In this document: piece after piece, positions 11,156 through 19,446 of the stretch
Position numbering within the stretch: the stretch's first letter is position 1
How the letters are laid out: each line of letters starts with the position of its first letter
Source: Shewanella polaris
GTDB lineage: Bacteria > Pseudomonadota > Gammaproteobacteria > Enterobacterales > Shewanellaceae
Direction: 5' to 3'
Assembly: GCF_006385555.1 (NCBI RefSeq)
Contig: NZ_CP041036.1
Span: 3,968,001-4,032,000, forward strand
DNA: 64,000 nt
The notes under the pieces: generated by a model
Seen by the model: the letters and a program-made list of their open reading frames with translations, nothing else
Told to the model about the DNA's origin: nothing
Databases searched by the model: none
Made by a program: the position numbers and the translations under genes

Positions 11156-11893
11156 ATGAGTTATATTCAGGTAAGAGATGATCAAGGCGTGCGTATCATC
11201 AGTTTTAATCGTCCAGAAAAGCGCAATGCCTTTAATCTAGAAATGTATCAGCAATTCACAGAATACCTGATCCAAGGTGAAGCCGACAATGATATTCGTG
11301 CCTTTATGTTTCACGGTACCGAAAACTGCTTTAGCTCTGGCAATGATATCGTCGATTTTCTACAAAGTGGTGCGTTAGATGATAATCATCCAACCGTTAA
11401 ATTCTTGTTTTGTTTATTAGATCTTAAAAAGCCTGTAGTGGCTGCAGTAACCGGAGCCGCGGTGGGAATAGGGACAACATTGCTGTTGCACTGTGACTTA
11501 GTATACGCCGACAATAGGGCAAAATTCCAAATGCCTTTTGTGAATTTAGCTCTGGTACCAGAAGCCGCTTCAAGCATATTGTTACCATTAATCGTGGGTC
11601 AACAAAAAGCGGCTGAACTTATTTTACTTGGCGAAGCCTTTGATGCAGAGATGGCTGAAAAATTAACCATTATTAACCGCGTGGTTGCCCAAGACGAGCT
11701 CATTAGCTTCAGTCTAGCGCAAGCAAAAAAATTGGCAGCTCTACCACCGTTATCTATGCAAGCATCAAAACGGCTTTTACGTCATAACCTAGCAGAAGTT
11801 AAAGCTCAGATGAAATTAGAAATAGTTGAATTTTCTAAACGCTTACAAAGTGATGAAGCAAAACAACGCTTCCAAGCTTTCTTAAAAAAATAG
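11156..11893 (+). CDS. Crotonase-superfamily protein, probably delta3-delta2-enoyl-CoA isomerase
   Basis: This 245-residue protein has crotonase motifs: NRPEKRNAFN, the oxyanion-hole segments FSSGNDIVDF and GAAVGIGTTLLLHCD, and FQMPFVNLALVPEAASS. Aligned by eye, both glutamates of true hydratases are replaced (Thr in GTTLLLHCD, Phe in MPFV). A glutamate in VPEAASS (about residue 136) sits where ECI2-type isomerases have their catalytic base. That points to an isomerase moving the double bond of unsaturated acyl-CoAs into the beta-oxidation path, rather than a hydratase. It is a single gene, divergent from the copper chaperone by 35 bases. The substrate is inferred. Confidence 0.82.
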   Translation: MSYIQVRDDQGVRIISFNRPEKRNAFNLEMYQQFTEYLIQGEADNDIRAFMFHGTENCFSSGNDIVDFLQSGALDDNHPTVKFLFCLLDLKKPVVAAVTGAAVGIGTTLLLHCDLVYADNRAKFQMPFVNLALVPEAASSILLPLIVGQQKAAELILLGEAFDAEMAEKLTIINRVVAQDELISFSLAQAKKLAALPPLSMQASKRLLRHNLAEVKAQMKLEIVEFSKRLQSDEAKQRFQAFLKK

Positions 11894-11963
11894 TGACATA
11901 CATCAATGTAACCTGTCTACGGGGTAATCAATGATCCCCCGCTTATCCATTACTGGGCAAGCC

Positions 11964-12164
11964 TTAAAATCGAAATGTTTTTTGGCTCATCACCACGGCA
12001 ATCACAAAGTATGCAAGTAAACTAATACTTGGATTGGTTAGCACTAGCCCAACCGTTACCACACGAGTCCAAAGTAATGACCAACCGTATTGTTTCGCTA
12101 ATTTAGCCGATACGCCACACACGATTCGAGTTTCATCTTGTAATCTATTGATTAAACAGTTCAT
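11964..12164 (-). CDS. Small PspC-domain protein
   Basis: A 66-residue PspC-domain protein: CGVSAKLAKQYGWSLLWTRV followed by one hydrophobic segment (VGLVLTNPSISLLAYFVIAVV). PspC domains are found in phage-shock sensors and in small stand-alone proteins of the inner membrane. The pspA/pspB partners are not next to it; instead it follows two other small envelope genes (12217-12653). A role in membrane-stress sensing is inferred from the domain only. Confidence 0.85.
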   Translation of the reverse strand: MNCLINRLQDETRIVCGVSAKLAKQYGWSLLWTRVVTVGLVLTNPSISLLAYFVIAVVMSQKTFRF

Positions 12165-12216
12165 ATTACCCTCTAATATTTAATAAAATTTATTCTAAAA
12201 AAGCAATGATTTAAGA

Positions 12217-12348
12217 TTAAGCTTGGTCATTAATGCTTGGCCATAACAGCCAGCTGACTAACATCGCACACAATCCAAAACTGATAACTGGCAATAACAA
12301 TAACGACATTAATGGCAGCACCAAGCCTATATTCATCGCCCAATCCAT
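12217..12348 (-). CDS. 43-residue single-span membrane protein
   Basis: A short ORF starting at the ATG at 12348, which overlaps the stop of the upstream gene as TAATG. The product begins MDWAMNIGLVLPLM, is hydrophobic for nearly its whole length (LLLLPVISFGLCAMLVSWLL) and ends SINDQA. The hydrophobicity, the coupled start and the position between an exported protein and a PspC gene make it a credible small membrane protein. I know no named family for it. It lies 52 bases upstream of the PspC gene. Confidence 0.6.
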   Translation of the reverse strand: MDWAMNIGLVLPLMSLLLLPVISFGLCAMLVSWLLWPSINDQA

Positions 12349-12653
12349 TACTTATTTTCAGCAGCTACTGTGGTACTTATTTGTGGTTGTTCAAAGCTAG
12401 CAAACTCTAGTGCCGAATTAATTTCAAAAACTTGTTCAGCTATTTGGGTTTGCAACGACAGCATTAACTCTTGCTTCACATTTGAAATCATCTCTTGGCT
12501 CGCTTGCGTCATATTCTGCTCTAGTGCAGCGACCGTATTAGAGATTGAAATTTCATCTGCTTGTGCCGAAACACTGGCGGTAACCAATAATGCAGCTGCA
12601 ATTGATAATTGAACACTACGGCGAATCACGTTGGTTGAAGTTAATGTAGACAT
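12348..12653 (-). CDS. Small exported hypothetical protein
   Basis: The ATG at 12653 is preceded by AGGA at good spacing and is favoured over an upstream ATG at 12686. The 101-residue product has a signal peptide (LSIAAALLVTASVSAQA) followed by a helical, Gln/Glu-rich mature part (SNTVAALEQNMTQASQEM, VKQELMLSLQTQIAEQV) that may form a coiled coil. It heads a three-gene set with the 43-residue membrane protein and PspC. I do not recognise a family; a periplasmic partner of the PspC-like protein is only a guess from position. Confidence 0.7.
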   Translation of the reverse strand: MSTLTSTNVIRRSVQLSIAAALLVTASVSAQADEISISNTVAALEQNMTQASQEMISNVKQELMLSLQTQIAEQVFEINSALEFASFEQPQISTTVAAENK

Positions 12654-13065
12654 AATAGCATCCTTTCTTGTGTTGGTTATTGGCAACTAAACACCCGTCT
12701 AGTTGATTACACAATAGGTATTACAAGCTACGTGCCAACTTTAACAATCAACTATAACCATATAATTAACATGATAAATTTATTAATTTTAGTTTATGTA
12801 ATTGAACTTATTAGTCGAGCAAAAAACCAACAGATAGTAAAATTCACCATATCATTGGTGAAAATGACCAGCCGTTTTTGTTATCTATGATAGAAATGAC
12901 AAAAAATAGAAATATACAGTGAAATATCACCGAGCTTGGGGAGGATGATTGAATGAATATCATATTCACTCATTACATAAGCGAATACTTAAATAGCGAC
13001 TATTTAACCCGTTAAGTATTTTCAAAGAGAGTAATGCAGGGCATAAACTCAAAAAACGCCAAATA
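12654..13065. other. Gap between the small envelope cluster and dusA terminator
   Basis: An AT-rich stretch without a credible gene. It contains imperfect palindromes: GAATGAATA/TATTCACTC around 12951-12971, and AAATAG/CTATTT nested inside AATACTT/AAGTATT around 12984-13020. The cluster promoter (leftward) should lie near 12690-12800. I cannot assign the palindromes. Confidence 0.35.
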
Positions 13066-13091
13066 AAAAGCACTTATTATTAAGTGCTTTT
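13066..13091 (-). terminator. Rho-independent terminator of dusA
   Basis: The stem AAAAGCACTTA/TAAGTGCTTTT with a four-base loop lies 77 bases past the dusA stop. On the minus strand it is followed by a T-rich tract. Confidence 0.8.
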
Positions 13092-13167
13092 ATATGGTAT
13101 CTGAGTGTTCAACACAGCGAGGCTTAACTGTAGATCTGCCGCTATCGAGATATATTAAGATAGCGAC

Positions 13168-14214
13168 TTAATGGCATTCATCATTGGCCAGTGCTTCTGC
13201 ATCGACAAACTCAGCGGCTTTTAGTACAACCCTAATATCAGCATTGGGTTTATGGGCATTTTCACTTAAATGACGACGCCAACCACGCGAACCCGGTAAT
13301 CCTTGGAATAAACCAATCATATGGCGGGTAATGTGATTTAAACGACCACCTTGGGCTAAATGAGCTTCAATATATGGCAACATTTGTTCAATCACTTGCT
13401 GACGAGTGATAACCACTGTATCGAGTCCACACAACTGTTGATCAACTTGTGCCAACATATATGGGTTTTGGTAAGCTTCACGCCCCACCATCACCCCATC
13501 TAGCTGGGCTAAATGCAACTTAGATTCTTCAAGGGTTTTAATGCCACCGTTAATGCTAATATTCAAGTGCAGATAATCACGCTTTAACTGATAAACTCGA
13601 TCATAATCTAGCGGCGGAATTTCACGATTCTCTTTCGGACTTAACCCTTGTAACCAAGCTTTACGCGCATGAATAGTAAATGCACTACAACCTTGAGCGC
13701 TCACGGTTTCAATAAAATCAGTTAAAAATAGATAACTGTCTTGCTCGTCAATTCCAATACGGGTTTTAACTGTAATGGGAATATCAGTGACCTGTTTCAT
13801 CGCATCAACACATTGCGCCACAAGCGCAGGCTCAGCCATTAAACATGCACCAAAACGACCATTTTGCACTCTATCAGATGGACATCCGACATTGAGGTTC
13901 ACTTCATCATAACCACGTTCAGCAGCCAACTTGGCACACGCCGCTAAATCAACAACATTAGAGCCTCCCAACTGTAACGCCACTGGATGCTCTTGTTCGT
14001 TATAAGCTAAATAGTCACCCTTACCTTGCAATATGGCGCCCGTTGTCACCATCTCGGTATACAGCAATGCCTTACTCGACATTAAGCGAGCAAAGTAACG
14101 ATAATGACGGTCGGTCCAATCCAGCATGGGCGCAATGGAAAAGGTGCGATCTACCGTATCTATTGGTGTAGCTAGCTTTGGCGTTGTATTCACTGAATTA
14201 TTTATACTCATCAT
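13168..14214 (-). CDS. dusA: tRNA-dihydrouridine(20/20a) synthase
   Basis: DusA reduces uridines 20 and 20a in the tRNA D-loop using FMN and NADPH. The 348-residue protein has the flavin-barrel start [19 protein letters not shown], the strand [20 protein letters not shown] with the catalytic cysteine in FGACLM (about residue 119), and the FMN-phosphate segment [11 protein letters not shown] / [13 protein letters not shown]. The length and the Dus signature fit DusA rather than DusB or DusC. It is a single-gene unit with its own terminator. Confidence 0.95.
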   Translation of the reverse strand: MMSINNSVNTTPKLATPIDTVDRTFSIAPMLDWTDRHYRYFARLMSSKALLYTEMVTTGAILQGKGDYLAYNEQEHPVALQLGGSNVVDLAACAKLAAERGYDEVNLNVGCPSDRVQNGRFGACLMAEPALVAQCVDAMKQVTDIPITVKTRIGIDEQDSYLFLTDFIETVSAQGCSAFTIHARKAWLQGLSPKENREIPPLDYDRVYQLKRDYLHLNISINGGIKTLEESKLHLAQLDGVMVGREAYQNPYMLAQVDQQLCGLDTVVITRQQVIEQMLPYIEAHLAQGGRLNHITRHMIGLFQGLPGSRGWRRHLSENAHKPNADIRVVLKAAEFVDAEALANDECH

Positions 14215-14751
14215 TTGCGGTATTGATGCACCGTATTAGGTGCATTTTGGGTAATCGTTGTTGCACAAGGAGCCAGTAAAGAAGTCATAAATCAGCTTAA
14301 TACGACTGGACAGTCCTAAATAGTGAGTAATTATATCATTAACCCGTCATTGAGAAACAAGTGTCTACTGATTTAAGGAAAGATCAAACAATGGCGATTA
14401 AGCTCAATTACTCTCAATTTACTGTTATCCAAAACCACAGCCAAAAAGTGAAATTGTCAGCTAGAATCCTTATCTCAGTCATTTAATTTAAAATCAATAA
14501 CTTAAATAAACTAAACTCCCCCTGCATCGGCACAATGAAAAAGTGCGTTCAAGTGTATCTATTCGTGAGTCTAGCTTTAGTATGCCTTTTGTTACATTGA
14601 TCAGAGAACTTCTATTAAAAGGTTGATACTCATATAAAGCCAAACTATTGTAAATATTTTCACACAGGTGTTTTTTTTAGTATTGGTCAGAAATCCTCAG
14701 GCCAAAATAAGCGCACTCCAAATACATTTTTATATTGTAATGAGCTGATTT
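14215..14751. other. Intergenic region dusA / binding-protein gene
   Basis: These 537 bases between divergent genes contain no ORF I would call. A 31-codon reading frame at 14391-14486 has an AAGGA about 11 bases upstream, but no other support. No RNA gene or repeat is recognised. Confidence 0.4.
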
Positions 14752-15675
14752 ATGGATGATTTAAAGCACTTTTTTTTGTTATTCAACCTACTATTATTTG
14801 GAGTATTAACTAACGTCCCCGCCGCTTACGCAAATGATCAATTTATTATTAATAACTCAGAATCCGAATTGGATAATCGGTATCAATACCCCTATGACCT
14901 TTTAGCATTAGTGATTGAAGCAACAAAAGTTGATTTTGGCGAAGCATCTTTAACAGTGTCCAGTATGATAATGAGCCGCAATCGTACATTCAGGGCATTA
15001 AAAGATGGCCACACTATCAATGTTATCGCTGAAGCCTCAAAGTTAGAGTGGGATGAACAGCTTATACCAATAAAAATCCCCATTCGAAAAGGCATTCAGG
15101 GGTTTAGGATTTTTATTATTAAACAGGAAAATGCAGCGACATTAGCCAATATCACCACATTAGCGCAGTTAACCTCTCTTAATACCGGCTCTGGTAGACA
15201 ATGGTCTACTAAAGTTGCCATGCAAAAAGCGGGATTTAAGGTTGTAGAAAGTACTGAATATAATAGTTTATTTAATATGTTATCCAAGGAACGTTTTATC
15301 ACCTTTGGACGTGGTGTTAATGAGGTTTTTCAAGAAATTGAACTATTTAAACAGCATTATCCCGAGTTAGTTGTTGATGAACATCTTATGCTCAATATTC
15401 CGTTGGCGACATATTATTATGTGTCACCGGACAAGCCTAGGTTAGCCCAGAGAATACAAGTTGGTCTTCAGAGAATTATCGAGAGTGGTCAGTTTGATCA
15501 GTTATTTTATCAATATCACTGTACTTATTTGATAAAAAGTAAGTTGAATCAAAGACTCATTTTTAAAATCGATAACCCATTTATTTCAGAATCAGACATG
15601 ACGACGATCGTGGGCAATGATTTTCTTCTCAACCCAAGAGGGGACTTTTCAGACTTGTGTAGTCAGTATCTTTAA
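14752..15675 (+). CDS. Periplasmic solute-binding-like protein
   Basis: This 307-residue exported protein has a signal peptide (FFLLFNLLLFGVLTNVPAAYA) followed by a two-lobed type II periplasmic binding fold. The segments RTFRALKDGHTINVIAE, IPIRKGIQGFRIFIIKQE and YYYVSPDKPRLAQRIQVGL resemble the SBP_bac_3 family. There is no permease or ATPase gene nearby, and many Shewanella paralogues of this type are orphans with unknown ligands, so transport is not assured. A ligand cannot be predicted. Confidence 0.75.
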   Translation: MDDLKHFFLLFNLLLFGVLTNVPAAYANDQFIINNSESELDNRYQYPYDLLALVIEATKVDFGEASLTVSSMIMSRNRTFRALKDGHTINVIAEASKLEWDEQLIPIKIPIRKGIQGFRIFIIKQENAATLANITTLAQLTSLNTGSGRQWSTKVAMQKAGFKVVESTEYNSLFNMLSKERFITFGRGVNEVFQEIELFKQHYPELVVDEHLMLNIPLATYYYVSPDKPRLAQRIQVGLQRIIESGQFDQLFYQYHCTYLIKSKLNQRLIFKIDNPFISESDMTTIVGNDFLLNPRGDFSDLCSQYL

Positions 15676-16140
15676 ATCAGCCATTAAAGCCTACCCCCCC
15701 ACGGACTTAACTTTCCGTCGAGCCACAATTCAATATGCTATGTGTTGCATAAGAAAACGACAATCAATATTGACGACTTTATGTTCAACTATGTTGATGT
15801 CCACTCACATCGAGTGCTTATTTGAAGGTGTAACCCATTGGTTCAAGACAATATTTGGCATCATAAATTTACAATGTAAGCGACTGATACTCATGTTTTT
15901 AAGCTTAAATAGACTAAAGTAAACTGACGGCTAATTTTATATTGTTTATACTAAACCACTGGATAAAAACATTTTTATCCTTGTTAGTAGTTTCAATTTC
16001 ATTTTTGTGTTCTAAGCTTAAACCTCTATTTGACATTGCTGATATAGTAGCAATTTACACTTATTAGCTAGAATGATGGCAAGCTTATGCTCTAGTTGAA
16101 TTATCGCCACTTTTTTGAATGTAAGAGGATCGCTTAACCT
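15676..16140. other. Intergenic region upstream of cheX, no gene
   Basis: A 465-base AT-rich gap. Short frames here lack ribosome-binding sites and family likeness. It should contain the cheX promoter; the cheX ribosome-binding site is AGAGGA about ten bases before 16141. Confidence 0.4.
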
Positions 16141-16611
16141 ATGAAAGTTGAATTCATTAATCCATTCCTTGTTTCTTTAATCAATGTTATTTCGACCATG
16201 GCAACAATGGATTTAAAACCCGGTAAACCACAGTTGAAAAACCATGACCTTGCTAAAGGTGACGTATCCGGTTTAATTGGTATGGTTGGCCCAACAACCC
16301 GCGGATCGCTTTCAATTACCTTTGAAAAAAAATTGATTCTCGAAATTATGAATAAGATGCTGGGTGAAGAACCTGGATTTATCAACGATGAAGTGACTGA
16401 TTTAGTTGGGGAAATAACCAACATGGTCACTGGCGGCGCTAAAAATTTATTAAGCGAAAAAGGTTATGATTTTGATATGGCGACACCAGCTGTGGTGTCG
16501 GGGAAAAATCATACTATTTCTCATAAGGCACAAGGTAAGAAAATCATGATGCCGTTTACTCATGAATACGGCAATGCCTTTATTGAAATTTGCTTTGAGG
16601 ATATAAAATAG
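16141..16611 (+). CDS. cheX: CheX-type CheY-P phosphatase / chemotaxis protein
   Basis: CheX/CheC/FliY proteins dephosphorylate CheY-P or related receiver domains. The 156-residue protein has the CheX fold and the catalytic ExxN signature in VGEITNMVTGGAKNLL (about residues 94-97). A conserved lead-in LILEIMNKMLGEEP and the C-terminal strand NAFIEICFEDIK match the family. It stands alone, away from chemotaxis operons, so its receiver-domain partner is unknown. A role in resetting response regulators is inferred from the intact motif. Confidence 0.88.
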   Translation: MKVEFINPFLVSLINVISTMATMDLKPGKPQLKNHDLAKGDVSGLIGMVGPTTRGSLSITFEKKLILEIMNKMLGEEPGFINDEVTDLVGEITNMVTGGAKNLLSEKGYDFDMATPAVVSGKNHTISHKAQGKKIMMPFTHEYGNAFIEICFEDIK

Positions 16612-16661
16612 CCAAAACTAAAATGCCCAATAGGCATTAAGCACTAAAAATAGTGGGGTGG

Positions 16662-17780
16662 TTACTCAAGCAGCTCAACCACCACACGAGGGGTTAATTT
16701 AGTCACTAACTCATAAGCAATAGTGCCAATATATTCGGCTACTTCTTCTACTGCGAGAGCTTTACCCCATAACTGAACATTATCCCCTACTTTGTCTGCT
16801 GCATTGGCACCTAAGTCGACCGTTAACATATCCATCGATATTCGACCCACTATTGGCACACGGCGACCGTTAATCCACACGGGGGTGCCTTCTGGTGCAT
16901 TGCGTGGATAACCATCACCATAACCAATGGCCACGACGCCTAACCGAGTGTCTTGTTTCGCGGTCCAGAAAGCGCCGTAGCCGACACTATCACCGGCTTT
17001 GTGCTCACGTACAGCAATTAAATTAGACACTAACTCCATTGCTGGAATTAATCGGTGATTAACACCTCTATCACCTACAACCGGAGATACACCATAAAGC
17101 GCAATACCGGGTCTTATCCAATCAGCTTGGCTTGATGGCCAAAATAATGTCCCGGCAGAATTAGCTAAGGTGCGATCCCCTTCTAAGCCTTTAATCCGTT
17201 GCTCAAAGGCATCCATTTGCGTTTGAGTGAGGGTGTTATCGGGTTCGTCAGCACAGGCAAAATGGGTCATTAAATGAATCGGCTTAGCCACTTGCGGACA
17301 AGCCAGCAAGCGCTGATAAATACTGTCAAACTGATCCAAGGTAAAGCCGATACGATGCATACCCGTATCGATTTTTATCCATACGGTTACTGGCTTCTCA
17401 AGCTTTATGGTTTCAAGCATCTGCAATTGCGACTCATGATGAACCACAGTATCAATATTATGGGTAACCAGTGTTGGTAAGTCCGACTGACGGAAGAAAC
17501 CTTCTAATAGTAAAAGCTTACCTTTTACCCCGCCGTCTCTAAGTTGTAGCGCTTCTTCAAGCCTTGCTAAACCAAATCCATCCGCGCTGCCACTGTACAT
17601 ACCGACAGTTTCTGCTGCATTTAATAACCCAACACTTTCAGCAACATTCAATAATCCATGGCCATAACCATTAGCTTTTACAACGGCCATCACTTTGCTA
17701 TTAGGAGCAATAAGGCGTAATTGCACTAGGTTACTTTGCAAAGCAGAACGACTAATTTCTGCGCGAGGAAAAGGTTTCAA
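16662..17780 (-). CDS. alr: Alanine racemase, with short internal duplication
   Basis: Alr makes D-alanine for peptidoglycan using PLP. The PLP lysine lies in [14 protein letters not shown] (about residue 35), and the second base tyrosine in [11 protein letters not shown]. Barrel and C-terminal motifs ([48 protein letters not shown]) are intact. At 372 residues it is somewhat longer than usual. The surplus is a tandem duplication just after the PLP lysine loop: LLNVAESVG then LLNAAETVG, where relatives have a single copy followed by ADGFGLARL. It lies downstream of dnaB, a common pairing. Confidence 0.96.
   Translation of the reverse strand: MKPFPRAEISRSALQSNLVQLRLIAPNSKVMAVVKANGYGHGLLNVAESVGLLNAAETVGMYSGSADGFGLARLEEALQLRDGGVKGKLLLLEGFFRQSDLPTLVTHNIDTVVHHESQLQMLETIKLEKPVTVWIKIDTGMHRIGFTLDQFDSIYQRLLACPQVAKPIHLMTHFACADEPDNTLTQTQMDAFEQRIKGLEGDRTLANSAGTLFWPSSQADWIRPGIALYGVSPVVGDRGVNHRLIPAMELVSNLIAVREHKAGDSVGYGAFWTAKQDTRLGVVAIGYGDGYPRNAPEGTPVWINGRRVPIVGRISMDMLTVDLGANAADKVGDNVQLWGKALAVEEVAEYIGTIAYELVTKLTPRVVVELLE
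17601..17654 (-). repeat. Two 27-bp diverged tandem repeats inside alr
   Basis: Units 17601-17627 and 17628-17654 are in frame and encode LLNAAETVG and LLNVAESVG. The two DNA copies differ at several positions, so the duplication is not brand new. Confidence 0.75.
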
Positions 17781-17909
17781 TGGATGACCTTAATTAAACA
17801 ATATAATAAATTTTATTATCGGTTTGTTAATTTGACAAACACAATCAAATCAGCAAAAAATACGATTATCGTAAATGATTTTCATTAATAAATGCAGCCG
17901 AATCAATCG

Positions 17910-19316
17910 TTAATCTTCTTCAAACTGCGGTCCAGCATAATTGTCAAAGCGAGAAAATTGACCTTGGAATACCAGACGAATACGCCCAATAGGTCCGTTA
18001 CGTTGCTTACCAATAATGATTTCAGCGGTGCCTTTATCTTCTGAGGTGTCGTTATACACTTCGTCACGATAAATAAACATGATCAAATCGGCATCTTGCT
18101 CAATCGCACCAGATTCACGCAAGTCAGAGTTAATTGGGCGTTTATCAGCACGTTGCTCTAGCGAGCGGTTAAGCTGCGACAACGCAATAACAGGCACTTC
18201 TAATTCTTTGGCTAAGGCTTTTAATGAGCGAGAGATTTCTGAAATTTCTAAAGTACGATTGTCTTTTAATGCTGGCACTTGCATTAATTGTAAGTAATCA
18301 ATCATGATCATTGATAACCCGCCATGCTCGCGGGCAATACGTCTGGCTCGACTACGTACGTCTGTTGGGGTTAAACCTGAGCCATCATCAATATACATTT
18401 TACCTTGTTCAAGCATAATGCCCATGGTCGATGACACGCGCGCCCAATCTTCATCATCTAGCTGACCAGTACGAATTCTGGTTTGGTCAACCCGACCCAG
18501 CGACGCCAACATACGCATCATGATCTGTTCAGAGGGCATCTCGAGGCTAAAAATAAGCACTGGCTTATCTTCATTCATCGCGGCTTGTTCACACAAGTTC
18601 ATCGCGAAGGTGGTTTTACCCATAGAAGGACGAGCAGCAACAATAATTAAATCGCCAGACTGAAAACCGGCGGTCATTTTATCTAAATCATTAAAACCAC
18701 TTGAGACACCAGTAACCCCGTTATGAGGATTATTGTAGAGCTGTTCAATCCTATCAACGGTTTTTTCAAGAATGCTTTTAATGTTTTCAGGGCCTTCATT
18801 GGCATTGGTGCGCATTTCTGCAATTTTAAATACTTTGGTTTCGGCTAAATCTAATAAAGAACTTGAATCTCGACCTTCAGGGTTATAACCCGCATCGGCA
18901 ATTTCATGGGCAACGGCAATCATGTCACGCACTACGGCACGTTCACGTACAATATCTGCGTAAGATAAAATATTACCGGCACTTGGGGTGTTTTTAGCAA
19001 TTTCGCCAAGGTAAGCAAAGCCGCCAGCATCGTCTAGTTGATCTTCAATTTCGAGTTGTTCAGATACCGTGATTAAATCCAGCGGTTGACCCGATTCCAT
19101 TAAACGCTGCATTGCGGCGAAAATCATTCGATGAGAACGAGAATAAAAGTCTTCTGACACAACCGCTTCAGAAACACGATCCCACGCTTCAGCATCTAAC
19201 ATTAATCCACCTAACACGGATTGTTCTGCTTCAATAGAATGAGGTGGCAATTTTAATGCATTTACTTCTACATCTTTTTGCCTGTTTCTTGATTTAAAAG
19301 CACCTTGCTGTGACAT
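17910..19316 (-). CDS. dnaB: Replicative DNA helicase
   Basis: DnaB is the hexameric 5'-3' helicase of the replication fork. The protein has the N-terminal DnaG-binding domain (PHSIEAEQSVLGGLMLD) and a RecA-like ATPase with Walker A in ARPSMGKTTFAMNL, Walker B in MIMIDYLQLM, and the motif NRSLEQRADKRPINSDLRE. No intein is present. The ATG at 19316, with GGGAG five bases before it, is preferred over an upstream TTG, giving 468 residues. Alr follows 129 bases downstream. Confidence 0.97.
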   Translation of the reverse strand: MSQQGAFKSRNRQKDVEVNALKLPPHSIEAEQSVLGGLMLDAEAWDRVSEAVVSEDFYSRSHRMIFAAMQRLMESGQPLDLITVSEQLEIEDQLDDAGGFAYLGEIAKNTPSAGNILSYADIVRERAVVRDMIAVAHEIADAGYNPEGRDSSSLLDLAETKVFKIAEMRTNANEGPENIKSILEKTVDRIEQLYNNPHNGVTGVSSGFNDLDKMTAGFQSGDLIIVAARPSMGKTTFAMNLCEQAAMNEDKPVLIFSLEMPSEQIMMRMLASLGRVDQTRIRTGQLDDEDWARVSSTMGIMLEQGKMYIDDGSGLTPTDVRSRARRIAREHGGLSMIMIDYLQLMQVPALKDNRTLEISEISRSLKALAKELEVPVIALSQLNRSLEQRADKRPINSDLRESGAIEQDADLIMFIYRDEVYNDTSEDKGTAEIIIGKQRNGPIGRIRLVFQGQFSRFDNYAGPQFEED

Positions 19317-19446
19317 TAACACTCCCAATTTCCAACGACTTTATAAAATATGGTATAACACGGTGGTCAAGCTTAATTTACTGTTATAACGAAAAGAGAT
19401 AACGATTTCGTTAAACAGAAATAAAATAATAATTTAAGGAAAATAC

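Noticed and set aside
14391..14486. 31-codon ORF with a nearby AAGGA
   Set aside because: The spacing is loose, the product has no recognisable character and no neighbour supports it.
15617..15922. 101-codon frame overlapping the end of the binding-protein gene
   Set aside because: It starts inside the real gene, runs into non-coding DNA, and shows no family likeness.
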